The position numbers were made by a program, and so were the translations under genes. This document shows, piece by piece, positions 26,135-36,991 of a stretch of DNA of 64,000 bases. Positions within the stretch are counted from its first letter, which is position 1. Each line of letters opens with the position of its first letter. The notes under the pieces were generated by a model. The model ran no database searches. It had not been told where the DNA came from and worked only from the letters and a program-made list of their open reading frames with translations. Source of the DNA: Myrmaecium sp. VS I D KN 1 (lineage: Eukaryota; Ascomycota; Dothideomycetes; Valsariales; Valsariaceae); assembly GCA_019775845.1 (NCBI GenBank), contig JADQAV010000003.1, forward strand, positions 124,001-188,000. Direction: 5' to 3'.

Positions 26135-26922
26135 GCGGAGTGATGTATGTATCTATGAGTTTCCATCCATGTAAATATTTTCCATGTACTCTTTTTCCGC
26201 CGCGATACATTGCCGGCGCTTTGGTCTCTTTATATGTCTATGTGTGTGTATGTGTGGGTACGTAGGTCCAGAGATGTATATACGTATATGTATATATGCA
26301 TGTGGGAAGCTAGCTGATGAATTTATACCCATACCTCCTCAACCTTTTCTCCGATATTTAGAAGGGCCGAGATGTCTGATCGGTCTTATATCCGATGATA
26401 CTTAGAACAATATTTTTTTTCTTCCTTTTCTTCTTCTTAAAAAAAAAGCATGTCACATGTCACTCGATGCTAGAGAGAAGTAATATATCGCGATATATAT
26501 ACGAGCACCGTCACGGCGCTACAGCATCGGAATGTCAGCCGGTGGTGGATTCTTCATCTACTATAGTAAGCGGAGTCTAGATAGATGCTATTAGGAGATA
26601 GAGACAGAAGAATAGGAGGGGAAGGAAAGAGGACGGTAGGTAGAAGGATACTAAGTGTATCTCTAATCCTCCACCCCCCTTCACTCAATCTTTAATCTAT
26701 TCTACTTCGACGCCTGCAGGCACAAGAAACAAAGAAGGAAAAGATAATGAAGGTACTGTACTTGAACAAGCCCACACGCAAACCCGTGCGGCTCACAATA
26801 ATTGGTATATTACATCCCCATGACTGCCTATCCTAACCCCATCCTTTCACCCCTATCCCCACCCCTCCAACTTCTCATCCTCATCCTCATGATTCTCATC
26901 ATCAACGTTATCAAACAACGAA

Positions 26923-26968
26923 AGTACAGCTTAGTACAGCGCAGCATAGTACAGTACAACATAGTACA
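26923..26968. repeat. Clustered AGTACA hexamers
   Basis: Five copies of AGTACA within 46 bases, spaced unevenly (5-10 bases between starts, plus one gap of 15). They lie between two convergent 3' ends. Confidence 0.7.
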
Positions 26969-27283
26969 ACCTACTAACGCACCAACACACCAACCACCGA
27001 TGACGGATATAAAAGTCGGCTTAAAGAAGCCGTTTAAAGAAGACTTCAGAAAAATGAAAGAGAAGAAGTACAGAAAAAAGAACTTTTCCGTTCCCAAAAG
27101 GCCCCCTGTATGGAAGCCAAAGACAATCCATACCAAACGCAAGAGAAGGATCAAAGCAAACCCCAGATCCTCTTCCTCCGGTCCCAACACCCTCCCCTGC
27201 CTTTCCCCAAAGGCCGGTGCTTGTAGCGGACAAGATCGGGTATGTAGAGGCAGGGAGGGGAGGTAAAGCAGAGGGGGAAGTAT

Positions 27284-27299
27284 AAAAAAAAAAAAAAAA
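27284..27299. repeat. A16 run
   Basis: Homopolymer of 16 A in the 3' flank of the ubiquitin protease gene. Confidence 0.85.
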
Positions 27300-27474
27300 C
27301 AAAAAAACAAAAAATGGACGCCGGTCCCCAATGCAAAAATGTGTATGATCGTCGTCGTCGTCGTGCGGGACGTACTCGCACTCCCACCCCTAATTGTTTC
27401 ATCCATTCCGTTCCGTTCCGTCCTGTCATGTTAGACCGGCAAGCGCACAAAAAGAAAAGAAAAAAACCAATGAG

Positions 27475-27496
27475 AAAAAAAAAAAAAAAAAAAAAA
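27475..27496. repeat. A22 run
   Basis: Homopolymer of about 22 A, about 75 bases beyond the stop codon of the ubiquitin protease gene. Confidence 0.85.
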
Positions 27497-27572
27497 CAAA
27501 ATGAAAGGATGAACTCCCCATCCAACAACAACCAACAAAGCACAAAAGAAAAAGCAAACCTCCCAGGAGCGC

Positions 27573-30053
27573 TCACGTCGCCGCCACCATCGGCAACATC
27601 GTCTCCCCCTCACCGCCGGACTGAGGCGACTCGCCCGCCGTGCGCATGACGTGATGCTGTTGCTGTTGCTGTTGCTGCTGCTGATGGGGAACAGCCTTAG
27701 CCGCGGCGTCACCAGTCGTGACCTCCGTCATCGGACTGCCTTCTCTGGATTCGTGTTCAGAGGAGGAGGATGATGAGGAGGAGGAAGAAGAAGAGGAAGA
27801 AGATGGAGGAGAGGAAGGGGCTTCTTCGGCGGGAGGCGTCTTGATGCGTTTTGAGGGTGGTTGTTGGGACGTTCCGGAGGTTGCGGATGACGCGGGGGAT
27901 GCGGCGGTGTTTAGCATGCTGTCCTGGGTATCAGGGGAGGGCTCGTCGAGGTAGGTCATGGCGTCGCGTTTTTTCTCGCGGCTGGGAATGGTGTGGGTTG
28001 AGCTTCGTGGCTCCATCGTGCTAGATTCGGCGGCCTTGACCGGGCTGGCGGTGTTATCAGAATGTGCGGTCTCGGTTTCGGCATCTGAGGTTTCGGAGTC
28101 GCTGTAGGCGACGAGAGGGCGAGATGTATGTTGGACACCGTACGTTGATTCGCGTGCCTCGCTGTCGTCTGGCAGTGGCGATCCGTTGCAGGTCTTTGGT
28201 GAAGTGGATGTAGCTTCCATTGCCTCCATTGCCGCAGGTGGTTCAATGGTGGATGACGGCGGTTCTCCCAGCTCGTAGAAAAGCATGAAGACGTGCTCAT
28301 GGCCGGACCTGAGCACTTCTTCTTCCGTGACGCTATTAACATCCTCATCACTCAGCCTCCACCATTTCTCCGCCGGCTTCTTCGCGGTGCTATCATCGCC
28401 CGGTTCCTGACCGGCACCCCGATAAGGATGTCTGCGGTAACAAATGTAATGACCATTCTCGTGCCGTCCAAAGTGCGTCACCGCCGCACGGAGGTGATAC
28501 GGATACCGCAACGGCCCGCTGACCCGACCAGGCTGATCGATCATGGAAGCGCTCGGATCGGCCGTCCACCCTTCCGCCGGAACGACCTCCTTGCCATCCA
28601 CGCGCTGCACTTCCGTGCCCAAACACCACGGACCGAAGTCCATTTCCATGGGGAATTCGACCCGGGCGTTGTTCTTGACCAGGTCTCCGGTCCTCTCGTC
28701 GAACACGCTACGGTTCACATGTACGACCAAGGTCTTGGGTGCGCGGGCGACGACGGCTTGTCGGGACTTGGTGCTGGAAACCCACAGCTTCTTGGGGATG
28801 TTGCATTTCTTGACCAAGGTGGCATCCGAGTAGTCGTCCTCCTTCAATGCTTCTTCCACGATTTGCAAACGCTGGCTGATGGTCGAGGCAAGTGGGCTGG
28901 AGGAGGGTACTTTGGCCAGCATGCTTTGCAGCTTGGCTTTGTTCTCGATGAGGGTGCATTTAGCACAGTTGACGCCTTCAATAAGCTCCAAATGGGTGTA
29001 CTCGTCCATGCACTCACGGAAGTCGTAGAGCCATCGTGATCCCAGAGGTACAGTGAGACAGTTAAATGGTATCAAAGAGAGTCCGTCGGTGTGCCCGCAG
29101 GTGATACAACCCACTCGCTGAGCAAGGAGACCATCCAGAGGGTATCGTGTAGGTTCAGCGACAGGATCCACGGGATCGGGAAGGGAGTAATCCAAGACCT
29201 GCTCTCTTTCCTTTTCTGTGTCCTTCTTTCCATTTTCTTCCACCTCACCATTCTCCTCAGTATCAGCAGCTTGGGATAGCGACGGTCGCGGCCGCGAGCG
29301 CTTGATAGCTCCTCTCAGCTCCTTGTCGACGTCGTCCAGGACTTTGGAGAAGTACTCCTGCGCATCCTGCTGCTGCCAGCTGCTCATCGGCTTCAGTTTG
29401 TCCGGGAGCCAGAGGTGCTTCCCGTGATTGTTAGGGTCGTTAAGCTTGCTGACGGTATCCAAGAGAGCGCCCGTGGTGGTGCTGCCATCGAGCCAGGCAA
29501 ATTTGGCGGCCGCCTTTTCTAGATACTGACGCAGCGCCGGAGAGGATGCCAGTCCTTGGACCACGCTGTTCTGGTAGCAGGAGTTGTCCCAGTTCCCCAG
29601 ACCGGGCGGGACATCGCCCGAGGAGGCCTTGAAGAGCATGCTCATGCCGCGCAACGTCCTGTCCCCTTGCAAGCTCTTCAAGAATCCAGAGCCGTCAAGT
29701 CCGAAGACCTTCTTCAGGACGTCGTTCTTGGAGCGCGCGTTGCCGACGCTGCTCGCGCTTCCACCGGCGAGTTCGCCTTGTGCAGGTTTATCCAAGGCAA
29801 ACGCGAGCTGCTCGGGTATGATCCAAACGAATATGTTCCAACAGATGCGCGGGATGCAGTCGAGCAGGTGGAGTAAGGATAAGTTGAGGATGCGCTGGGC
29901 GAAGTGGGCGACGCACAGAGAAATAAGTATGCCGGCGAGCAAGGTCGCAAACAATGGGCGATCGTGCAGTTGAAAGTACAAGGAGGAGAGAGGAGGGTCG
30001 GTGGTGGGAGGATCCATGGTGTGAAAGAGCGACCCGCTCGTAGGAAAAGCCAT
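27573..30053 (-). CDS. Membrane-anchored ubiquitin C-terminal hydrolase (USP; Ubp1/USP30-like)
   Basis: Single exon, 826 residues; a second in-frame Met lies at residue 13. A hydrophobic N-terminal segment (about 33-80, one or two membrane spans) precedes the USP domain. The Cys box is GLGNWDNSCYQNSVVQ with catalytic C159. The His box is VTHFGRHENGHYICYRR. Two CxxC pairs (CITC, CAKC) fit the USP zinc finger. The acidic, Ser-rich C-terminus contains a run of more than 15 Ser and a run of about 10 Gln before two His. USPs remove ubiquitin from substrates. The N-terminal anchor matches yeast Ubp1 (ER) and animal USP30 (outer mitochondrial membrane), so the organelle is uncertain. The Ser and Gln runs are coded by trinucleotide repeats likely to vary in length. 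Confidence 0.93.
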   Translation of the reverse strand: MAFPTSGSLFHTMDPPTTDPPLSSLYFQLHDRPLFATLLAGILISLCVAHFAQRILNLSLLHLLDCIPRICWNIFVWIIPEQLAFALDKPAQGELAGGSASSVGNARSKNDVLKKVFGLDGSGFLKSLQGDRTLRGMSMLFKASSGDVPPGLGNWDNSCYQNSVVQGLASSPALRQYLEKAAAKFAWLDGSTTTGALLDTVSKLNDPNNHGKHLWLPDKLKPMSSWQQQDAQEYFSKVLDDVDKELRGAIKRSRPRPSLSQAADTEENGEVEENGKKDTEKEREQVLDYSLPDPVDPVAEPTRYPLDGLLAQRVGCITCGHTDGLSLIPFNCLTVPLGSRWLYDFRECMDEYTHLELIEGVNCAKCTLIENKAKLQSMLAKVPSSSPLASTISQRLQIVEEALKEDDYSDATLVKKCNIPKKLWVSSTKSRQAVVARAPKTLVVHVNRSVFDERTGDLVKNNARVEFPMEMDFGPWCLGTEVQRVDGKEVVPAEGWTADPSASMIDQPGRVSGPLRYPYHLRAAVTHFGRHENGHYICYRRHPYRGAGQEPGDDSTAKKPAEKWWRLSDEDVNSVTEEEVLRSGHEHVFMLFYELGEPPSSTIEPPAAMEAMEATSTSPKTCNGSPLPDDSEARESTYGVQHTSRPLVAYSDSETSDAETETAHSDNTASPVKAAESSTMEPRSSTHTIPSREKKRDAMTYLDEPSPDTQDSMLNTAASPASSATSGTSQQPPSKRIKTPPAEEAPSSPPSSSSSSSSSSSSSSSEHESREGSPMTEVTTGDAAAKAVPHQQQQQQQQQHHVMRTAGESPQSGGEGETMLPMVAAT

Positions 30054-30844
30054 GCCACGCGCCGCGTCGGGATTTTTTTTTGCCAGTGCAAAGTTGCCAG
30101 AGTTACCCGGCTCGGGGGTCCGGGGATCCCTTAGGTACAGTACCTCCCTACCAAACTCTTTATCTTACCCGTACCTGCCTGGGAGCTTCCACGGCCGGTG
30201 CATTTGCAGCAAGCCAAGTCGGAGTGACTCAGTGAGGATTCAAGTATGAACGGTGACCAGATGCTCAGAGAGCGGCGTGAGTATGAAAGTGTGAAGAGGG
30301 CGGGCAGGTGTGGATCGCAAAGTTCCAGGGCATGGGTGGCGGCTGATGATGATGATGTCCCTTCGTGCCAGCACGTGTCGCTTGTGCGCACCCCTGGTTG
30401 CCGTAATTTACGTTTGGCTTGATACTGAGGATACCTTACGTTGCTGGGGTTTAAATTTTATAGAATTTATAGTACGATCCCGTACTCATCACTCGAATCA
30501 CTCCAGATGGAGCTTATTGTAATAGTATTCAAAGTAAAGTACATAGAACTACTATGTAGCAGTACTATTACAGCTTAGCAGCGCTTTACCACAAGTAAAG
30601 ATACCAGCATGCTTATCTGGCTTATCGCCCATTGGACCCTGGCCAGTCGAGTCGATTTTGCCCAGAAATTTTGAAATTCACACTCCCTTGGCTACAATCC
30701 ACATAAACATATCCACATACTCTCTACACTCCCCATTCAACGCAAAGACGCTTTCTAGCAACCTTCCCTCCTCACTCGCCCTTCCTCTTCATTCAACCGT
30801 ATCCCCTCAACAAAACCCTCTCCCACCGAAAACCACCAAAACAA
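30054..30844. other. Divergent promoter of the ubiquitin protease gene and ALB1
   Basis: 791 bases. The 30400-30600 part is AT-rich with several GTAC-containing motifs. From 30660 it becomes C/A-rich, as expected for the ALB1 leader. No gene seen. Confidence 0.55.
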
Positions 30845-31494
30845 ATGGCCAAATCCAAGAAAGGTACATACACCACCCTCACCCTCCCCACCAAAACCTC
30901 CCTGAACCATCCCTAACCTCCTCCACCACAGCACCCTCCGCGCACTCCCGCGCCGCCCGCCGCGCCACCTCCCCCACCCTCGAAGGCAACATCGACAAAT
31001 CCCTCACGGACTACAAGCCCCCCAAGCCCTCCACCAAGTCCACCACCACCCCAACAACCACAAACAACCCCTACGCCGGCATCACCAAAAAGTCCAAGAC
31101 AACGCACAAGCGGCTGACGCGGCAGCAGCGCCTGCGACGCGAGAAAGGCGTCGAGCGCGCGGACGCCGTGCTCGATCGCCTCGCGGTGAAAGTCGATAAG
31201 AGTAAGGCGCGTGCCTCGACCGTGCAGGCGCGCCGCAAGCAGTGGGAGGAGATTAATGGGGAGCGGAGGAGGGGCGGGGGTGGGTTTGTGGGGTTGGATG
31301 TTGAGGGGCAGGGGGATGAGGAGGATGGGGAGGAGGGGAAGGGGCAGCCGGTGTTTCCGGTGGGTTGGGTGGAGGATGAGGTGATGGATGGGGAGGAGGG
31401 GGTGGAGGGCGCTGGTGGCGGTGGTGATGGTGATGTTGCAGGCGATGCGCCGGCTGTGAAGGCAACGGAGGAAGATGAGGATGAGATTCTTTGA
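30845..31494 (+). CDS. alb1: Ribosome biogenesis factor Alb1
   Basis: Two exons: 30845-30863 and 30932-31494, giving 193 residues. Exon 1 codes only MAKSKK plus one base; donor is GTACAT and acceptor ACAG. Conserved Alb1 features are the basic start, SRAARRATSPTLE, and the helical basic segment (about 80-130) rich in Lys/Arg. The tail is Gly- and acid-rich. Alb1 is a shuttling pre-60S factor that works with Arx1 in nuclear export and late maturation of the large subunit. Length is close to the yeast protein (175). The uninterrupted frame begins far upstream at 30658, but that part is leader plus intron. Confidence 0.88.
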
Positions 31495-32085
31495 GGTGGC
31501 TGAGGGGAGAGATTTGTTGACGTTTTTACGCTACTTCATTGGGAAGGCTTGCAACAATGGCGAGAGGCTGTTCGTAAGGGGCGAGGACGGTACTCTCTTT
31601 GCTCGCTTGTCTGCACCGTCACCGCGCCATCCGCTCCGGATATGCCCCTCCGATGGCAACCCAGGAGACAGTGGTGAGCAGGGTCGTATCGGCGCATCAC
31701 GAGCTGGCAATGCCGTAGGGAACCGGGCTGAGGGATGGGGCACCTTAAGTCCGGCCAGATTACGTGACCATATGTGTACTCCAAACTACGAGTAGTCGTG
31801 TTCGCGAATGGGGAGGAACAAACAAAAGCAACATAGAGCAAAAGAGATTCCATTCTAGGCTAGCAGTGCAGTTTTGAACCGTGAAGGCTGCATGGATCAG
31901 TGTGATACCTATAGCCAGCACCCACCCGTATCGGGGTTCTTCATGACTACCATAGTCTTCTACATCTGCAATACAACGGACCATCATCATCGTCGTTATG
32001 GTCTTCCCATACCAGCGTCACCTTCCGCACGCCCAGCGATCCCGAGCGCATCCGCATCAGCGCCTGCGGTCGGTCGGTCGGTGAC
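31495..32085. other. Intergenic region between convergent 3' ends
   Basis: 591 bases between ALB1 and the Cys-rich gene. Nothing recognised. Confidence 0.5.
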
Positions 32086-33655
32086 CTACGCCTCCGCCGC
32101 CCTGACGGGGATGCGGCTCTTCTCCCGGAGCAGCACCGGCCGCGGCTGGCGGGCCGAGGGAGTGGTGCTAGCGAGGTAGATGGCCGTTGTCGTCGGCGGT
32201 GGCGTCCGGCCCTTCACGCCGCGCGGCTTAGACGCGGTCCAAAGCCGGGCGAAGGCGCCGCGACGACGAGGGCGCGCGGAGCGGGCCTGGTAGTTTTCCT
32301 CGTCGACGCGGCGCCGGAGGGGCGTGAAGTGGACATGCTTCTCCGGGGAGGTTGTGGTGTCGATGGGGGTAGGTGGTAAGGCGTTGATGGAGGAGGTTGA
32401 GGGCACGGGGCGGGTGCTGATGTGTGGTTTTTGTTCCTCTGTTACTGCTGCGGCTGCTGCGCGATGGCTGGTGGAGGCCTGAGCGGCCTTTGCTTGAGGC
32501 TGCGGACGCGGGGAGGGGTGCAAGGACCGGGGCTTGTAGAATTTGTTGGCGATGGCGGATCGACGCTCCATTAGGGCTTCGCCTTCGGAGGTGCTGTCGC
32601 TGATGGTTGAGCTTTCGGATTCGGAATTGATGCTGTTGTTGTGCATCTCGCCTGACGTGGTTGTCTCCTGTTGAGTGGAGGAGGCGGTGCTATTAGCTTT
32701 GTTGGATTCCGAGGAGGTGTCGTGTGCAGCCAGCTGCCGACTGGAGTCAGTCACTTGTCCCTTATCCGTTTTGAAGGAACGTTCCTTCAGCGCAGAGACT
32801 GCGCTCTCGGCCTCCGACTCGCTTGATGTATCCTCACTGTAGAACAGCTGGGAGGAGAGTCCGTTCTGCCGACCGAGCTTGCCGAGAAGGTGCGCACTCG
32901 AAATCTTGGGAGAGTTTGTCGAGTTGAGCGGACCAGGCTGGTCGGCGAGCACGGCCGGTACCGAGAAGAAACAGCGGTCTTTCCATGAACCGCAGCGACG
33001 GCAGCATTTGAAATCGCATTTACCACAAGGGTCTCGGTAGGACGCGCGCAATCTGACCTCGAGGTGATGTTGCATGGCATCGAGACGTCCGGGGAAGGAC
33101 CGTTCGGTCTGGGTAGACTTCGTGAAGTCCGTTTCCCTCGGCGATGAGGTTGCGGCCGCTGGTGACTGGGAAATCGAATTGACTTCCGTACTGACAGAGT
33201 GACATAGTTTCTTATGGAAATACTCCACTGCGAGTACTTCCTTGACACGCGTCTTTTGGCTCTTGAGCTTCTGGAGCTGCTCTGCTGTGTAGCCACCTTG
33301 CTCTGCATTCGCAATCACCGTGGCATCCATACCTAACGCTTCGAGTTCCTTTCGCAGCGACTCATACTCCGCCGGTTCTTCTCTCAAAGCCTCTACGCTC
33401 AGTGACGTGATCAAGTCTTGCACGAACGAGAACGACTTGAGAGCATCTTCTTGACAAGCGTAAACCCAGCCGTCAGCGGGCACGACGCCGCAGACGGAGC
33501 ACGGATGACCGTGGAGCCGCTCCATTACGACATGTGTACAGTTACTCTTCAGATCTCTCTTGCCGCTTGTTTTCATGGTGGCAGCGGTTGCTGTTGGTGA
33601 TAGGTTAGCTAGTGATTCCCAAAGTCATGCAGCGGAGCTTACAGGTAGACGACAT
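32086..33655 (-). CDS. Cysteine-rich protein of unknown function, long disordered tail
   Basis: Main exon 33590-32086 on the minus strand. From the in-frame ATG at 33576 (excellent context, GCCACCATGAAA) it codes 496 residues. With a 13-base upstream exon 33655-33643 (ATGTCGTCTACCT, donor GTAAGC, acceptor ACAG, CTAAC branch site) it would be 505 residues. Cys patterns CSVCG...C near residue 26 and CGKCDFKCCRRC near residue 183 suggest one or two zinc-binding modules. Between them lies a helical Leu/Glu/Lys region. The C-terminal half is Ser/Thr-rich and disordered with basic ends. I do not recognise the family. The 5' end is uncertain, because coding-looking sequence continues upstream (see 33642-33799). 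Confidence 0.7.
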
Positions 33656-33799
33656 CTTCGACTTCAACACGGTGGGCGACATCGCGCGATCCTCGCGTGT
33701 CTTCGATGCGTCTTTCCGCTTCGATACAGTGCTTGCAGTTGATGTCCCGTTCTAGAGCCTTGCTGACCTTCCCAAGAGCGCGTGGGTTGGCAGTGAATG
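33642..33799 (-). other. Possible extra upstream exon of the Cys-rich gene
   Basis: On the minus strand a frame from an acceptor-like TTTCCAG gives a protein-like segment with ANPRALGKVSKALERD, CKHCIEAERRIED and VEVEDVVYL, then either a TAA or a GTAAGC donor. Joining CT|GTAAGC to an AAG acceptor at 33566 continues exactly into the frame of the Cys-rich gene (GKRDLKSNC). I could not find an upstream start that enters this frame. It may be a true exon of a longer gene, a separate short frame or chance. Confidence 0.3.
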
Positions 33800-34665
33800 C
33801 TGGAAAGAATGGTGGAAGAGAATAACATCAAAAGTTGAGAAGAAGTTGCAGCAGTCGGAACAAGTACAAAGCAATCGTTGCAGTACCTGTGCGCGGTCTA
33901 GCTGAGCCGTCCCAGAGGCAGCCGATGACGTTCCGTCAGGCTGCACCTGTTCACATGCCAGCATCTCCTCAATTAGCGGTGTCGGAGGATGCAAGAGACA
34001 GTTACGGGCTATTGTTACCGGTGATAATGCTTATTATCCTGAAGCCCTTAAATGAAATGTGTTCAACGACGGTACAGATGTATTACCGTCTTCTGAGTTT
34101 CGCCAAGTAGTAGAAAAAGAGGAGAGCATGCAGAATTAGTTGTTGAGGTTAAAGAAAGTTGTGACATGAGATTCAGACAAATGAATTTTATAACGACTGT
34201 ATGAATGGAACTGTAACCAAAAAAAGCTGCGAGCAAAGACCAAACCTGTTACCTACACATCTCAAGAGTGCTGCGAGACCAGCGTGCGTTCTGCGAAGTG
34301 TGCTCTACACCAACCTGGATAATAGGTACGCCTGGCATCAAGCTCTGCGTTACTGGATCATGAGGAACAACCTACCTTCCACTCGCAGTATGACTGCGGA
34401 GGACGATGCCGGCAGATGCTATAGGAGTAGCCACGGCGGATATACCTTATAGTTGAAAGTAGGTGACGCTTGAATGGACGCGTCCTGCCCATACCTGTAG
34501 ACAGGCGCTCGGCTTCCCAGTGCCATGCCACCCCTCGATGAGAGCAACAACGGGATCAGGACCGAGACAACAGGGTCGTGTCTTCATAATATTGCGTGCA
34601 GGTCACTGTTGCGGATGCTGTAAGCGGTGGTCGCATCGACCTGCCTTCAGTATCTAAGTGCAAGT
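33800..34665. other. Region without a supported gene
   Basis: About 870 bases upstream of the Cys-rich gene. A minus-strand frame at 33967-33890 (MLACEQVQPDG...) followed by GTACTG could be a first exon, but its phase does not match the next candidate exon. Otherwise nothing recognised. Confidence 0.4.
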
Positions 34666-34938
34666 TTATATAGCCGACGATGAAGCGCTCGGATATTTAT
34701 TAGGAGTCGGACGGCGGCTAAGGAAGCGTCTCCACCACCCCTGCGAACGTCCGGTAGGAGCAAGGCGTTCAAGATCGTTATCGGCATCAGCACCGAGATA
34801 ATCCGGTACGCCATCAGGCACCTCGAGTGCATACCCCCCTAGCTTCTCCTCAAGATAAATCGAGGGATTGCCCAGGAGCGTGATACGAACTGGACTTTGC
34901 TTGATTCTTCCTCCAGCATTCGAGTTCCCAGCCCCCAA
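34666..34938 (-). CDS. Possible small protein, 90 residues
   Basis: Single frame with natural-looking composition: a hydrophobic/charged middle (PVRITLLGNPSIYLEEKLGG, acidic DYLGADADNDLERL), a Trp-Trp-Arg-Arg segment and a Ser-rich end. No family recognised. It lies head-to-head with the Mpv17-like gene about 300 bases away. It could also be an exon of a larger gene or noncoding. Confidence 0.35.
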   Translation of the reverse strand: MGAGNSNAGGRIKQSPVRITLLGNPSIYLEEKLGGYALEVPDGVPDYLGADADNDLERLAPTGRSQGWWRRFLSRRPTPNKYPSASSSAI

Positions 34939-35236
34939 TTGCCGGCCAGCCAGTGACTAATCCGCATCGGGCTCCCCCGACGGAACGTCGTCCACAACTA
35001 ACAGCTTACCAGCTCACCCACCCACCAGCTTGCCAGCCCTTGCCAGCCTCCTCCACGGCCCTCAGCTCCTTCCAGCGCTCCGCATTCTCACGTCCTCCCC
35101 ACGCGGCCATACCGCCTTTCTTCCTGCGATTTCGCCATCCTCGGCTTCCCCCCGACGTTCCGCGCATCGCCAGTTCATTGCACAGTACCGTATACGTACC
35201 GTCGCGCCGAGACGCAGAGCTGCCCCGCCGCCCAGC

Positions 35237-36115
35237 ATGTCGGTCAAATTCGAGAAGGAGACGGTGAAGACGACCTCGCAGGAGGTCGTGCACGGGGTGG
35301 GAAACGCCTTGACCAAAGGCGGCGGTGCCAATGGCTATCTCGCTGTACGTCGCGCGACCACTGCTTGGAAACTGAAACGCTTGCAGCAGCTTTGTGTGTG
35401 GTGGTGGTGAGCGGTTCCGCTGATGCGAAAAGTCACGCTTTGCAGGCCTACCTTCGACATCTGCAGTCGGACCCCCTTCGCACGAAGATGATAACCTCCG
35501 GCACGCTCTCCGGCCTGCAGGAGATTCTGGCCTCCTGGATCGCGCACGATCGGAATAAGCAGGGGCACTACTTCACCGCGAGGGTGCCGAAGATGGCGCT
35601 GTACGGCGCCTTCATCAGCGCGCCGCTGGGGCACGTCTTGATCTCCCTGCTCCAGAAGCTGTTCGCCGGTAGGACGAGCCTCAGGGCCAAGGTCCTCCAG
35701 ATCCTCGTCAGCAACTTGGTCGTACGTAGAGACACCTCTCGCATCGTGCGCGTTTTCGCAACCGTTCTCCCCTGCTAATGCTCCCCGATGGCAGATTTCG
35801 CCCATCCAGAACACCGTCTATCTGACGGTCATGGCTCTCATCGCCGGCGCCCGCACCTTCCACCAGGTGCGCGCCACGGTCAAGGCAGGCTTCATGCCGG
35901 TCATGAAGGTCAGCTGGGTCACGTCGCCGCTGTGCCTGGCCTTCGCGCAGAAGTTCCTCCCCGAGCAGACGTGGGTGCCCTTCTTCAACCTGGTGTCCTT
36001 CGTCATCGGCACCTACATCAACGCCAGCACGAAGAAGAAGCGGCTGGCCGCCTTGAGGAAGAAGCACTACGGCGAGGGCGGACGCGGAGATGACTACGAC
36101 AGGCGTGGATATTGA
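35237..36115 (+). CDS. Mpv17/PMP22-family integral membrane protein
   Basis: Three exons: 35237-35344, 35446-35721 and 35795-36115, giving 234 residues. Both introns are phase 0 with GTACGT-type donors (GTACGTCGC, GTACGTAGA) and GCAG acceptors. The protein shows the family features: an N-terminal YLRHLQSDPLRTKMITSG segment, GxxSGLQEILASW, GAFISAPLGHV, and a C-terminal pair of membrane segments ending in IGTYINASTKKKR. Four membrane spans are expected. Family members sit in peroxisomal or inner mitochondrial membranes and act as small-metabolite channels. The C-terminal Lys/Arg-rich tail and the N-terminus without a clear presequence lean to the peroxisomal PMP22 group, which is inference. Confidence 0.92.
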
Positions 36116-36991
36116 GCCCGCGGTATCTCGCAACTCGAGTAATGACCACTACTGCTCTGCATGCTAACTGCTGCATGCTATACCCGTCGATCCGCTAATC
36201 TCGCTTTTACGTTGCTAGTTATTGGCTACGTAGTGCATCGTTATTTTCTTTCAGCTTATTACGTTCTCGGGACCAAGGAAGGGGAGGCTAAGGATTGGGG
36301 CGAGAGAGGGGGTCCTTTGAATGCTTTACTCTTATATCTATCCTGACGATTTCTCCAGTGTCGACGGGCTTACATGGGACATCTTATATACACTTATGAC
36401 TATCACCTTCTGAACTATTTAAGCAGGTTGCTACTTCTCACACAAACGGTTCTTCTCATGGCTCTTCCAAACAGCTTTACCCCCGTTCGCACGCTTCCGT
36501 CATCGTCGCCTCGCAGACTTGACGATCCGTATGCATGCGAGGATGTAGAGACACGCAAGGAGCTCTGTCCTTCAAGACGCATTTCGACTTCGTAAGTCTT
36601 GACGCAAGAGCAAGAGGGAAAGCTAACTACGCACAAGGTACGCGTCGCACCTTTTGTACGGGCTTGTGTTACCTGCCTGAGCACAACAACACCACCACGA
36701 TGTATCCCGGTGAAGCGAAGCCTGGCTCTCGGCATGGTTCACAAGTTGAGCGTGGTGGATTGTGGAGGAGAAGGCCTGGGTCGAGGTCGTACGCGCGGCT
36801 ACAAACCAAGAGCGGGTGGGAAGCAAACGACTGCGGGTAGGTAGGTGGACGTTGTGGTACGCTGGGTGTGTGTGGGCAAACACTGAAATGATTGATATCC
36901 TTTCCTGACCGTCCGCGTCCATGGCGGTTGTTCTCTGAAACTTCCTGATTCTACTGCTAGCGAATGCCTCCTTCATCTTATACATCCTCAG
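36116..36991. other. Intergenic region upstream of the SprT-like gene
   Basis: 876 bases with only short overlapping frames. It holds the 3' flank of the Mpv17-like gene and the promoter of the SprT-like gene. Nothing else recognised. Confidence 0.5.

Larger units (their letters stand above)
26135..27572. other. Intergenic region with simple-sequence tracts
   Basis: 1.4 kb between convergent genes (ArAE-like and ubiquitin protease). It contains AT-rich stretches, AGTACA repeats and two A runs. Minus-strand frames here are Phe/Leu runs made by the A tracts and are not genes. Confidence 0.6.

Noticed and set aside
26828-27576. Minus-strand frames of 140-192 codons
   Set aside because: Poly-Phe stretches made by A runs; no family features.
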